Source of the DNA: Clostridiales bacterium
Lineage (GTDB): Bacteria; Bacillota_A; Clostridia; Christensenellales; CAG-917
Length of the DNA: 10,947 bases
Assembly: GCA_031282095.1 (NCBI GenBank)
Contig: JAITEJ010000087.1
Location: 1 to 10,947 of the forward strand
Reading direction: 5' to 3'
The position numbers and the translations under genes are program-made. Position 1 is the first letter of the stretch. Each line of letters begins with the position of its first letter. Shown piece by piece: positions 1 to 5,821 of the stretch. The notes beneath the pieces are model-generated. The model searched no databases, had not been told where the DNA came from, and saw only the letters and a program-made list of their open reading frames with translations.

Positions 1-654
1 AAGCTTTTTCGCCGTCGCCACATACACGTTACCCGGCCCCGCGATTTTATCGACTTTTGGGATCGTTTCCGTACCGTAGGCGAACGCCGCGACGGCTTGC
101 GCGCCGCCCATCTTGAAGATTTTCGTCACGCCGGCGATCTTTGCCGCCGCCAAAATCTCATCCTTTATCCGACCGTTCGCATCGGGAGGCGTAGCCATAT
201 ATATTTCGGGTACGCCGGCGACGACCGCCGGCACGACGTCCATAAGTACGGTTGACGGATAAGCGGCCGTTCCTCCCGGCACATATACGCCGACGCGTCC
301 GATAGGGGTTACCGTGCGACCTAACACCGCGCCGTCCGCGCGTTTGATTTCGTAGCCCTTTTGAAGCTGTTTTTTGTGATATTGCTTTATGTTGGCGGCT
401 GCGATTTTGAGCGTTTTTTTGAATTCGCCGTCAACGGCGGCATAGGCGGTTTTTATCTCATTTTCAGTCACCGCAAAAGAACTCAAATCCGCCTTGTCGA
501 ATTTCAAGGTGTACTCGCGCAGCGCCTCGTCGCCGCGCGCCCTTATATCGGACAGCACGCGCCGAACCACGGACTCTACGGCGGGGTCGTCCTTTACCTC
601 GCGCGTTAATATATCTTCCTTGCGGCAATCCGCCGCCCTTATTATCCTCAGCAT
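1..654 (-). CDS. hisD: histidinol dehydrogenase, N-terminal 218 residues (runs off left edge)
   Basis: HisD oxidises L-histidinol to L-histidine in two NAD-dependent steps, the last reactions of histidine synthesis, in the cytosol. Translated from the ATG at 654, the frame stays open to base 1. It shows the family core GRVGVYVPGG at residues 119-128, then AYPSTVLMDVVPA, and GGAQAVAAFAYGT followed by KIAGPGNVYVATAKK near residues 183-217. Full-length HisD is about 430 residues, so about half is present; the catalytic His/Glu and zinc ligands lie mostly beyond the edge. An AGGAG lies 11 bases before the ATG, slightly far but usable. It follows hisG in the usual clostridial order hisZ-hisG-hisD, but a 418-bp spacer with a repeat array separates them, which is long for a his operon. 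Identification is secure. Confidence 0.96.
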   Translation of the reverse strand, partial: MLRIIRAADCRKEDILTREVKDDPAVESVVRRVLSDIRARGDEALREYTLKFDKADLSSFAVTENEIKTAYAAVDGEFKKTLKIAAANIKQYHKKQLQKGYEIKRADGAVLGRTVTPIGRVGVYVPGGTAAYPSTVLMDVVPAVVAGVPEIYMATPPDANGRIKDEILAAAKIAGVTKIFKMGGAQAVAAFAYGTETIPKVDKIAGPGNVYVATAKKL

Positions 655-786
655 CCGATATTGTACTCCTGTCTCTTACGCCGTATTCGTTTCTCCGAAA
701 TATTGACCCGATTCGGCAACCGACACGCTCCGAGGGATGATTAGTCCCCGCAACTTTATTTTGATTCGCGGCTGCCTCGCTTGCAT

Positions 787-1070
787 AGATTTTTAATCCC
801 CGTCCGTTGCGACGCGCAATGTACAAATAAGGTCGTTTTGTCCCTCAACTGTACCTCGCGCGGACGTATTGCCTGTGCGGATTTTTAATTTCCATACGCT
901 GCGACGCGCAATGTACAAATAAAGGTCGAGTCTTTCAGTTGTACCTCGCGCGAACGTATTGCTTGTGCGGATTTTTAATCCCCGTCCGTCACGGAATGCA
1001 ATGTACGACTAAAGGTCGAGCCTTTCAGTTGCACCTCGCGCGAACGTATTGCCTGTGCGGATTTTCCGAC
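787..1070 (-). repeat. three tandem units of about 90 bp between hisG and hisD, each with a conserved hairpin
   Basis: Unit starts are at 787, 879 and 969 (lengths 92, 90, 90), and a partial fourth start at 1059 ends about 3 bp short of the hisG stop. Each unit carries the plus-strand words GATTTTTAAT, GCAATGTAC, CCTCGCGCG and ACGTATTGC. On the transcribed (minus) strand each unit can fold a stem from GTACAACTGAAAG with CTTTATTTGTAC or its variant. The stem survives sequence change between units (AAAG/CTTT in one, GAGG/CCTT in another, GTGC/GTAC with a G-U pair in the third). No gene is convincing in the whole gap 655-1072; bases 655-786 hold only the hisD leader. The role is unknown; transcript processing or regulation between hisG and hisD is possible. 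Confidence 0.85.
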
Positions 1071-1072
1071 TC

Positions 1073-1696
1073 CTATCTATATACCTCGGTCGCCAACGCA
1101 TCCGAAAGACCGTTTACGGCGGCGGCTTTAAATTTAAGGGAAGTTTTGTTGCAAATAAGCCGCGCGCTTATAGGCATAATTACGGTTTTGACATCCAAAC
1201 CGTTCTCGCGCAGAGTTTTGCCGGTTTCAACGATGTCCACGATCACATCCGACATGCCGAGCAACGGCGCGATTTCCACGGAGCCGTTTAAACCGATAAG
1301 CTCTATTTCACGGTTTACGGATGCGAAATAATCTTTCGCTACGTTGGGGAAGGAAGTCGCGACGCGCAGAGGTCTGCCGCGGTCCTCAAGGAAGTCTTTC
1401 TTAGCGGCGACCGCCATGTCGCAACGTCCTATACGCAAATCAAGCAATTCGTAGACGTCGGGTTTTTCCTCAAGCAGGATATCCTTGCCGACTATGCCCA
1501 CGTCCGCCGCGCCGCGCTCCACGTAAACGCCGACGTCGGAAGGCTTAACCAAAAAGAAACGCGCGTCGATTGCCGGATTTTCAAAGATGAGTTTTCTTCC
1601 GTCCTCAAACAGCCCTTCCGCGAAGTAACCCGCGGTTTGCAGCAATTTGTAAACCTTTTCTCCTAAGCGGCCTTTCGGTAAAGCGATACTAAGCAT
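1073..1696 (-). CDS. hisG: ATP phosphoribosyltransferase catalytic subunit, short form
   Basis: HisG joins ATP and PRPP to give N1-(5-phosphoribosyl)-ATP, the committed step of histidine synthesis. At 207 residues it is the short form, which lacks the C-terminal ACT-like regulatory domain and needs HisZ for activity and feedback control. Visible landmarks are the start MLSIALPKGRLG, VGIVGKDIL at 66-74, the PRPP-binding loop DIVETGKTLREN at 154-165, and the short-form ending ISARLICNKTS at 176-186. The ATG at 1696 has a strong AAGGAGG site and overlaps by 8 bases (ATGCTTAG) the stop of the 33-codon ORF 1689-1790, a remnant of the original hisZ overlap. The stop is TAG at 1073. The first 50 bases belong to a 94-bp tandem duplication. 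Identification is secure. Confidence 0.97.
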   Translation of the reverse strand: MLSIALPKGRLGEKVYKLLQTAGYFAEGLFEDGRKLIFENPAIDARFFLVKPSDVGVYVERGAADVGIVGKDILLEEKPDVYELLDLRIGRCDMAVAAKKDFLEDRGRPLRVATSFPNVAKDYFASVNREIELIGLNGSVEIAPLLGMSDVIVDIVETGKTLRENGLDVKTVIMPISARLICNKTSLKFKAAAVNGLSDALATEVYR

Positions 1697-1834
1697 CGTT
1701 ATCCTCCTTCAGGCGATCGCCTAATGAGCGGTATATCCGTTTGTAAACCCTTTCGCCCAAACGTCCCTTAGGTAAAGCGATACTAAACATCGTTCTCCTC
1801 CTTCAGGCGATCGCCCGACAGTCGGCATATCCGC
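1647..1834 (-). repeat. two exact-period 94-bp direct repeats across the hisZ/hisG junction
   Basis: The plus-strand hexamer TTGTAA occurs at 1647, 1741 and 1835, exactly 94 bp apart, and bounds two homologous units (1647-1740, 1741-1834). Each unit holds a hisG-like start region, a strong ribosome site, and a hisZ-like 3' coding end. The shared hexamer (coding strand TTACAA, inside the Tyr-Lys codons of both hisG and hisZ) is the microhomology where the duplication joined. The copies differ at scattered positions, so the event is not recent. Confidence 0.93.
1689..1790 (-). CDS. 33-codon hybrid ORF made by the junction duplication (HisG start fused to HisZ end)
   Basis: The ORF starts at an ATG (1790) inside the end of hisZ and stops at TAG (1689) inside the start of hisG. 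Residues 1-17 (MFSIALPKGRLGERVYK) match the HisG N-terminus, and residues 16-33 (YKRIYRSLGDRLKEDNDA) match the HisZ C-terminus YKRICRLSGDRLKEENDV. It has its own AAGGAGG site at the spacing used by hisG, and both overlaps have the ATG-NN-TAG form. It could act as a translational-coupling bridge from hisZ to hisG, or be a tolerated by-product. It is too short to be an enzyme. Existence of the open frame is certain; whether the peptide has a function is unknown. Confidence 0.55.
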   Translation of the reverse strand: MFSIALPKGRLGERVYKRIYRSLGDRLKEDNDA

Positions 1835-2904
1835 TTGTAAGTTATGTCCGCGGGCGGCTCCTTGCCTATCCAAAAGCTCCCGCCGTCGTCTAAGAGCTTC
1901 ACCGCCTCACGATACAGCTTTGCGCCGGTTTCGGTGCCGTCGTATAAAATTACCGCGTCCACGGAGAACGGCTCGGAGGGGTAAGCTCCCGCGAGTTCGT
2001 CTAAATAGAGCGCGAAACCCACGGCGCCTAAATCAAACGAAAAGCGCTTCAGGAGATTGTCGTATCTGCCGCCGGAAAGCACGTGGCGCGGCACGCGCGG
2101 CACGTAACCCTGAAAAATCGGACCGCCGTAATAGTTCAGGTCGTTTATGATGGAAAAGTCAACGCGCGCGTTTTTACCCAGAGAATCCGCGCGCACTATG
2201 TCTATGCACTCGGAAAGCTCGCGAACGGCGGTCTTCCTGCATTGGTTACGGCACAAACCGCGCGCGGCTTTCAATGTTTGCTCGGCAGGTCCGGACAGCA
2301 GCGCCGTTTTAGCGACCGTGTCCGCATTCTCCGGCGTCAAGCCGTGCTTTTCGCAAACCGTTTTAAGGTCGTGGGGATTTTTCGCGCTTATACAAGCGGT
2401 AATTTCCGAAACCGCCGACGGAAGAAGCTTAAACGCGTCGAACAGTCCTTTCAGAAAACCGGTGTGAGACAGATCCAACACAAAATCGCCGTCGATTTCG
2501 TTCAGACTTCTGAGAGCCAGCAAAACAACCTCCGCGACCTCGAACGCGCCTATATCCCCAAGCAATTCCAAGCCCATCTGACTGATTTCCTTAAACGATT
2601 TGCTTTGAGGAGAAAAACGGTATACGTTTTCGATATAATAAAACTTTTCGGCGTTTAACCGCGTCGCTTTGGTATTCTTAACTATGGATAACGTCACGTC
2701 GGGTTTAAGCGCCAACAGTTTACCGTCTACGTCGTTGAATGTCAAAATCCTCTCCGTACCCAAAAAATTCTTATTTTCGGCATAGAGAGAAAACTCCTCG
2801 AAACGGGACATGCGGTACTTCTTGTAGCCGCACTTTTCATAAAGCCCGCGAAGAGAAAGCGACACTTTCTCGTCCTTTTTCAGCATATCCAAATAAAATT
2901 TCAC
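1783..2904 (-). CDS. hisZ: ATP phosphoribosyltransferase regulatory subunit
   Basis: HisZ is a histidyl-tRNA synthetase paralogue that does not charge tRNA; it binds short HisG, activates it and confers histidine feedback inhibition. The 373 residues cover the HisRS-like catalytic core without an anticodon-binding domain. Visible segments are LKPDVTLSIVKN (65-76), the motif-2-like YYIENVYRFSPQSKSFKEISQ (89-109), NDLNYYGGPIFQGYVP (254-268) and the motif-3-like SGGRYDNLL (277-285). I chose the GTG at 2904, with TGAGGT eight bases upstream; an ATG at residue 7 is the alternative. The stop at 1783 overlaps the ATG of the hybrid ORF. It is the first his gene here. A TACAAT at 2926-2931 could be a -10 box, but I find no good -35, so its promoter is unresolved. 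It lies directly after a decayed gene. Confidence 0.95.
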   Translation of the reverse strand: MKFYLDMLKKDEKVSLSLRGLYEKCGYKKYRMSRFEEFSLYAENKNFLGTERILTFNDVDGKLLALKPDVTLSIVKNTKATRLNAEKFYYIENVYRFSPQSKSFKEISQMGLELLGDIGAFEVAEVVLLALRSLNEIDGDFVLDLSHTGFLKGLFDAFKLLPSAVSEITACISAKNPHDLKTVCEKHGLTPENADTVAKTALLSGPAEQTLKAARGLCRNQCRKTAVRELSECIDIVRADSLGKNARVDFSIINDLNYYGGPIFQGYVPRVPRHVLSGGRYDNLLKRFSFDLGAVGFALYLDELAGAYPSEPFSVDAVILYDGTETGAKLYREAVKLLDDGGSFWIGKEPPADITYKRICRLSGDRLKEENDV

Positions 2905-3092
2905 CGCGTTACCTCATGCGTTTTGATTGTATTAACGGACCCCCCGCGCCAAACCGCCCCACGGGAATCACCGCAATTGCCGTCGCCGTCTACGTCGCCG
3001 AGGTCGTGGACGCAAGCCGCACAAGAGGCGCCGCCCGAACCGCGGTTACGCAACCACCACCAAACGTTGCCTATCATGTCTTTGAATTCACC
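2901..3092 (-). pseudogene. out-of-frame C-terminal remnant of a DUF6273-like (WWLR...) domain
   Basis: Read in the frame entering at about 3089, the sequence gives EFKDMIGNVWWWLRNRG, then AACVHDLGDVDGDG. This is the closing pattern I associate with DUF6273/FISUMP-type domains: WWLR, a small-residue stretch, AAxVxxxGDVxxxG, then GVRP. The stretch follows the zinc-ribbon ORF directly, but in another frame and with no start of its own. The expected GVRP ending is spoiled: a run of six G (coding strand, 2940-2945) sits there, and the neighbouring frame reads GGPLIQSKRMR and stops at 2909, which suggests a second frameshift. I read this as the tail of the gene that begins at 3699, left after an internal deletion. 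The family link is from memory of the motif and is moderately sure. Confidence 0.6.
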
Positions 3093-3699
3093 GTGCGGTT
3101 TTCTCCTCCGATTTATAGGAAACAAACGCGTCCCGCGCCAGCTTGCAGTCAAACACGCCGTCGCTTTCGTCCTTAAAGCGTTTTTCCAAATCGATTAAGA
3201 GCGCTTCACCCTTAGCTTCGTCTTTCGGAACAATCGCGGCGGTTATGTAAGCCTTTAAATCGTCGTAATAGGACAGTTTAAAATACTTTATAAAGCATTC
3301 CGCAACCTTAACGCAAGTTTCCGCCGCGGCATTCGTAACCTGCGCTTTTTTCAAAAAGAAGCGGATTTCCTCTATATTCGAATCCGCAAAAACGGTTTGA
3401 TACAGGTTGGCGAATAGATGGTCCGCGTCAAATTCTATTATCCTTTGTGCGCAGCTTACAACGTTACCGTTATCGGGGTGAAGCGGCTTTAACGCATTCC
3501 ACAGCGCCGTATAGGCATGATTAAGAGTATCCTGCTTTTGAGCGTCAAGCGCTTTATAGACCTCTTCGTAGGCGTTTTCGGCGGTTTCGACAAAGAAAGT
3601 TAATCTGCAATACAAACAACTGCACTCGCCGTTGCTTTGTCTTGTTATTCCGTCCTTTGCCCCGCAGTGCGGACATGCCAATTTCTGCTCGTCCGGCAT
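3088..3699 (-). CDS. zinc-ribbon protein, probably cut off at the start of a TIR-like domain
   Basis: The ORF has 203 residues. A zinc ribbon lies at the N-terminus: C9-P-H-C12 and C28-L-Y-C31, with an extra C26. A mostly helical, Glu/Ala-rich region follows (about 40-185). The last 18 residues, KLARDAFVSYKSEEKTAR, resemble the first strand of a bacterial TIR domain (DxFxSYxSxxD/E), and a TGA ends the frame exactly there. The next bases encode a DUF6273-like tail in another frame. The intact ancestor was therefore probably a zinc-ribbon/TIR/DUF6273 protein that lost its middle. Such TIR proteins may act in immunity or signalling; without the TIR body this one should lack that activity. The ATG at 3699 lies in a leader that is itself repeated upstream (3691-3992). 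The ribosome site is weak (GGGG, five bases before the ATG). Confidence 0.65.
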   Translation of the reverse strand: MPDEQKLACPHCGAKDGITRQSNGECSCLYCRLTFFVETAENAYEEVYKALDAQKQDTLNHAYTALWNALKPLHPDNGNVVSCAQRIIEFDADHLFANLYQTVFADSNIEEIRFFLKKAQVTNAAAETCVKVAECFIKYFKLSYYDDLKAYITAAIVPKDEAKGEALLIDLEKRFKDESDGVFDCKLARDAFVSYKSEEKTAR

Positions 3700-3992
3700 A
3701 TATGCCCCGCTTAGTTCTCTTTATGCGATTTCTTTTGTTAAGAGCGTTCCGCCCCCGCGCCGCGTTTTTTGTTTCGTTGCTCCGTTCGCCGCCGGTACGA
3801 ATAATGCCGATCCCCGCGCGTCCGGCATATATGCCCCGCTCGGTTCTCTTTATGCGATTTCTTTTGTAAGAGCGTTCCGCCCCGCGCCGCGTTTTTTGTT
3901 TCGTTGCCCCGTTCGCCGCCGGTGCGAATAATGCCGATCCCCGCGCGTCCGGCATATATGCCCCGCCCGGTTCTCTTTATGCGATTTCTTTA
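3691..3992 (-). repeat. 2.4 tandem units of 128-129 bp between serS and the zinc-ribbon gene
   Basis: The plus-strand word GTCCGGCATATATGCC occurs at 3691, 3820 and 3948, giving one 129-bp unit, one 128-bp unit and a partial unit that ends 9 bp from the serS stop. On the coding strand each unit carries a purine-rich leader (CATAAAGAGAAC), GCGGGGCATAT and an ATG followed by codons for Met-Pro-Asp. The start region of the zinc-ribbon gene is thus present three times, and only the last ATG (3699) opens the real frame. The units also share GCATAAAGAGAACCG-type and TTTTTTGTTTCGTTGC-type words. The period is not a multiple of three, so the frame changes between units. Confidence 0.9.
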
Positions 3993-4000
3993 TTGCGGAA

Positions 4001-5266
4001 TCAGAACATATATTTTTTCAAGGCGGCGGGAATCTCAAAAGTGCCGTCCGCCTTTTGGAATTGCTCCACAATGGCGGGTATAAGACGGCTTGTCGCAAGC
4101 CCGGAGCCGTTAAGCGTATGCACGTACTGTGTCTTTCCCGTCGCGGTATCGCGGAAACGGGTGTTGCTTCGGCGCGCCTGATAGTCGTTGGCGTTGGATA
4201 CCGAACTGACCTCCTTGTAGATTTCCATGCTGGGAATCCATACTTCCACGTCATAGGTGCGCGCCATCGACGCGCTGCAGTCGCCCGCCGCAAGCTTGCT
4301 CACGCGGTAATGCAGACCTAAGCCCTCTACAAGCGCGGCGGCTTTATTTACAAGCTCCTCAAACGCCTCCGCTGATTTATCGGGATGCGCGTATTGAACC
4401 ATTTCCACCTTATTGAACTGGTGTCCCCTTATCATGCCGCGTTCCTCGGAGCGGTAACTGCCCGCCTCCTTGCGGTAACAGGGCGTGTAGCCGAACATTT
4501 TCATGGGCAGCTTCGCTCCGTCGATTATTTCTCCCGAATAGAGGTTGACGAGAGCGGTTTCCGCGGTGGGGAGAAGGAAACTTCCTTTTTTTCTGTCGCT
4601 TTCGCCGTTATCTATCCAATAAACCTCGTCGGCGAACTTAGGAAACTGTCCCGCGCCCAAGCCGCAGTTATAACCCAACATATGCGGCGGCAGAATAAAT
4701 TCGTAGCCGTCCTTTAAATGGTTCTCGATGAAATAATTAAGCAACGCCCATTCGATTTTCGCGCCTAAACCGCGGTAAATCCAGTAGCCGCTGCCGGACA
4801 ACTTCGCGCCGCGGTCATAGTCGATAAGACCGAGGGATGTGCAGATGTCCACGTGATTTTTCACGGGGAAACCGAACTCCGGCTTTTTGCCGCCGACAAG
4901 GACGACCTCGTTGTTCTCTTTTTCGCCGGACAGCAAATCGGGATCGGGCATATTGGGCAGACGGAGCAGAAAATCGTTTATGGTCTCCGTCAATATATCT
5001 ATTTGCTTGTCGCCGTCGGCTATGCGGTCGCCTAACTCGCGCATTTCCTCAAAAATCGCGTCCACGGGCTGCCCGCTCTTCTTAAGCTTCGGAATCTCCC
5101 CGGACACCTTGTTGCGCTTCGCTTTCATCGTCTCGATTTCGGAAAGAAGCGCGCGCCTTGCCGCGTCTTTCTGCAAAAGCTCCGTAAAATCCACGGAGCA
5201 GCCTTTTTTTGCGAGGGCCTTCGCTACGGCGTCCGCGTCGTTTCTTATAAGATTGATATCTAACAT
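4001..5266 (-). CDS. serS: serine--tRNA ligase
   Basis: SerS charges tRNA-Ser (and tRNA-Sec where present) with serine in the cytosol. The 421 residues match the usual 420-430. The N-terminal tRNA-binding coiled-coil arm is about residues 27-100 (charged, ending LRLPNMPDPD). The class II core shows TAET at 234-237 and motif 2 around 257-292, with CYRKEAGSYRSEERGMIRG then HQFNKVEMV. Motif 3 is NGSGLATSRLIPA at 386-398. The motif-2 loop differs from the common bacterial form (EAGSAGRDTRGLIR), but the core Arg/Glu residues are kept. The start ATG at 5266 has AGGAG nine bases upstream. Two repeat arrays flank it, on the leuS side and after the stop. I see no T-box (GGTGGNACC core) in the spacer before it, and no separate promoter that I trust. 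Confidence 0.97.
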   Translation of the reverse strand: MLDINLIRNDADAVAKALAKKGCSVDFTELLQKDAARRALLSEIETMKAKRNKVSGEIPKLKKSGQPVDAIFEEMRELGDRIADGDKQIDILTETINDFLLRLPNMPDPDLLSGEKENNEVVLVGGKKPEFGFPVKNHVDICTSLGLIDYDRGAKLSGSGYWIYRGLGAKIEWALLNYFIENHLKDGYEFILPPHMLGYNCGLGAGQFPKFADEVYWIDNGESDRKKGSFLLPTAETALVNLYSGEIIDGAKLPMKMFGYTPCYRKEAGSYRSEERGMIRGHQFNKVEMVQYAHPDKSAEAFEELVNKAAALVEGLGLHYRVSKLAAGDCSASMARTYDVEVWIPSMEIYKEVSSVSNANDYQARRSNTRFRDTATGKTQYVHTLNGSGLATSRLIPAIVEQFQKADGTFEIPAALKKYMF

Positions 5267-5331
5267 GAATGGTTTCTCCTGTTTTTTAAGAACGCGCGGC
5301 GTTCCTTTTTATGTTCGGTCCGCGCCGCGTA

Positions 5332-5727
5332 CATTTTATTTACGGGCGGACGTTCTTTTGCGGTATGATGTTTATCGGGCGTTTACGTGCCGCGGCGGTC
5401 TCTTGCGCCGCGCTCCCAAAACCGGGAGCCTCCGATATACGATGCATCCGTTTTTTTACGGCGCAGCGTTTATTAAGCGTTCAGCGGCGGCGGTCTTTTG
5501 CGTTGTACTTCGGTCATAAAACCGAGAGCCTCCGATATACGATGCGTCCGTTTTTTTACGGCGCAATGTTTATTAAGTGTTCAGCGGCGGCGGCGGTCTT
5601 TTTACCGTACTTCGGTCATAAAACCGAGAGCCTCCGATATACGGCGCATCCGTTTTTTTACGGCGCAATGTTTATTAAGCGTTCAGCCGCGGCGGCGGTC
5701 TTTTTACCGTACTTCGGTCATAAAGCC
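5332..5727 (-). repeat. about four tandem units of 100-102 bp in the leuS/serS spacer, sharing the leuS 3' end
   Basis: Clear units begin with TTTTTTTACGG at 5451, 5551 and 5653; a degenerate unit covers 5332-5450, and the last decays near 5727. Each contains plus-strand AATGTTTATTAAGCGTTCAG (with changes), GCGGCGGCGG, TACTTCGGTCATAAA, GAGCCTCCGATATAC and GATGCRTCCG. The word AATGTTTATTAAGCGTT recurs at 5831-5847, inside the last codons of leuS. In RNA sense each unit can form small hairpins: TCGGT/ACCGA, CGGT/ACCG and CCGT/ACGG. Bases 5728-5816 and 5267-5331 hold no recognisable gene. Function is unknown; this array makes up most of the 555-bp gap between leuS and serS. Confidence 0.9.
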
Positions 5728-5821
5728 ATGCGTACTTGCGGTTAAGCATCTTGCCTGCCTTTCTTGCGCTTACGCGCGCCCCCGTCGCAAAGTCCCCGCG
5801 TGTTTGCGGCGCCCCGCCTTT

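Noticed and set aside
464..826. Minus-strand 120-codon frame overlapping the hisD start
   Set aside because: It is out of frame with hisD, which is unmistakable here, and it is Arg-rich shadow sequence.
939..1331. Plus-strand frame across the 90-bp repeats and the 3' part of hisG
   Set aside because: It is antisense to hisG and its repeated words come only from the array; no start signal supports it.
2926..2955. Promoter for hisZ with TACAAT as -10
   Set aside because: The -10 is good but nothing near 17 bp upstream resembles TTGACA, and the region lies in a gene relic. It was left out as a feature.
3554..3955. Minus-strand 133-codon frame starting MPDARG
   Set aside because: It starts at a duplicated copy of the zinc-ribbon start codon, runs through units of 128-129 bp in changing register, and ends out of frame inside the real gene. 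Composition is Arg/Asn-rich and low in complexity.
5288..5317. Plus-strand terminator-like hairpin GAACGC/GCGTTC followed by CTTTTT
   Set aside because: No plus-strand gene lies upstream, and in the direction of transcription the hairpin is followed by A, not T. It is probably incidental to the serS leader.
787..5727. CRISPR arrays
   Set aside because: The repeats are 90-129 bp with no short repeat plus unique spacer pattern, and no cas genes are present.
5311..5745. Long plus-strand open frame encoding about 33-residue repeats (FYGAMFIKRSAAAA...)
   Set aside because: It only reads the leuS/serS repeat array; a second plus-strand frame is equally open, there is no ribosome site, and the units vary between 100 and 102 bp, so the frame is not conserved.
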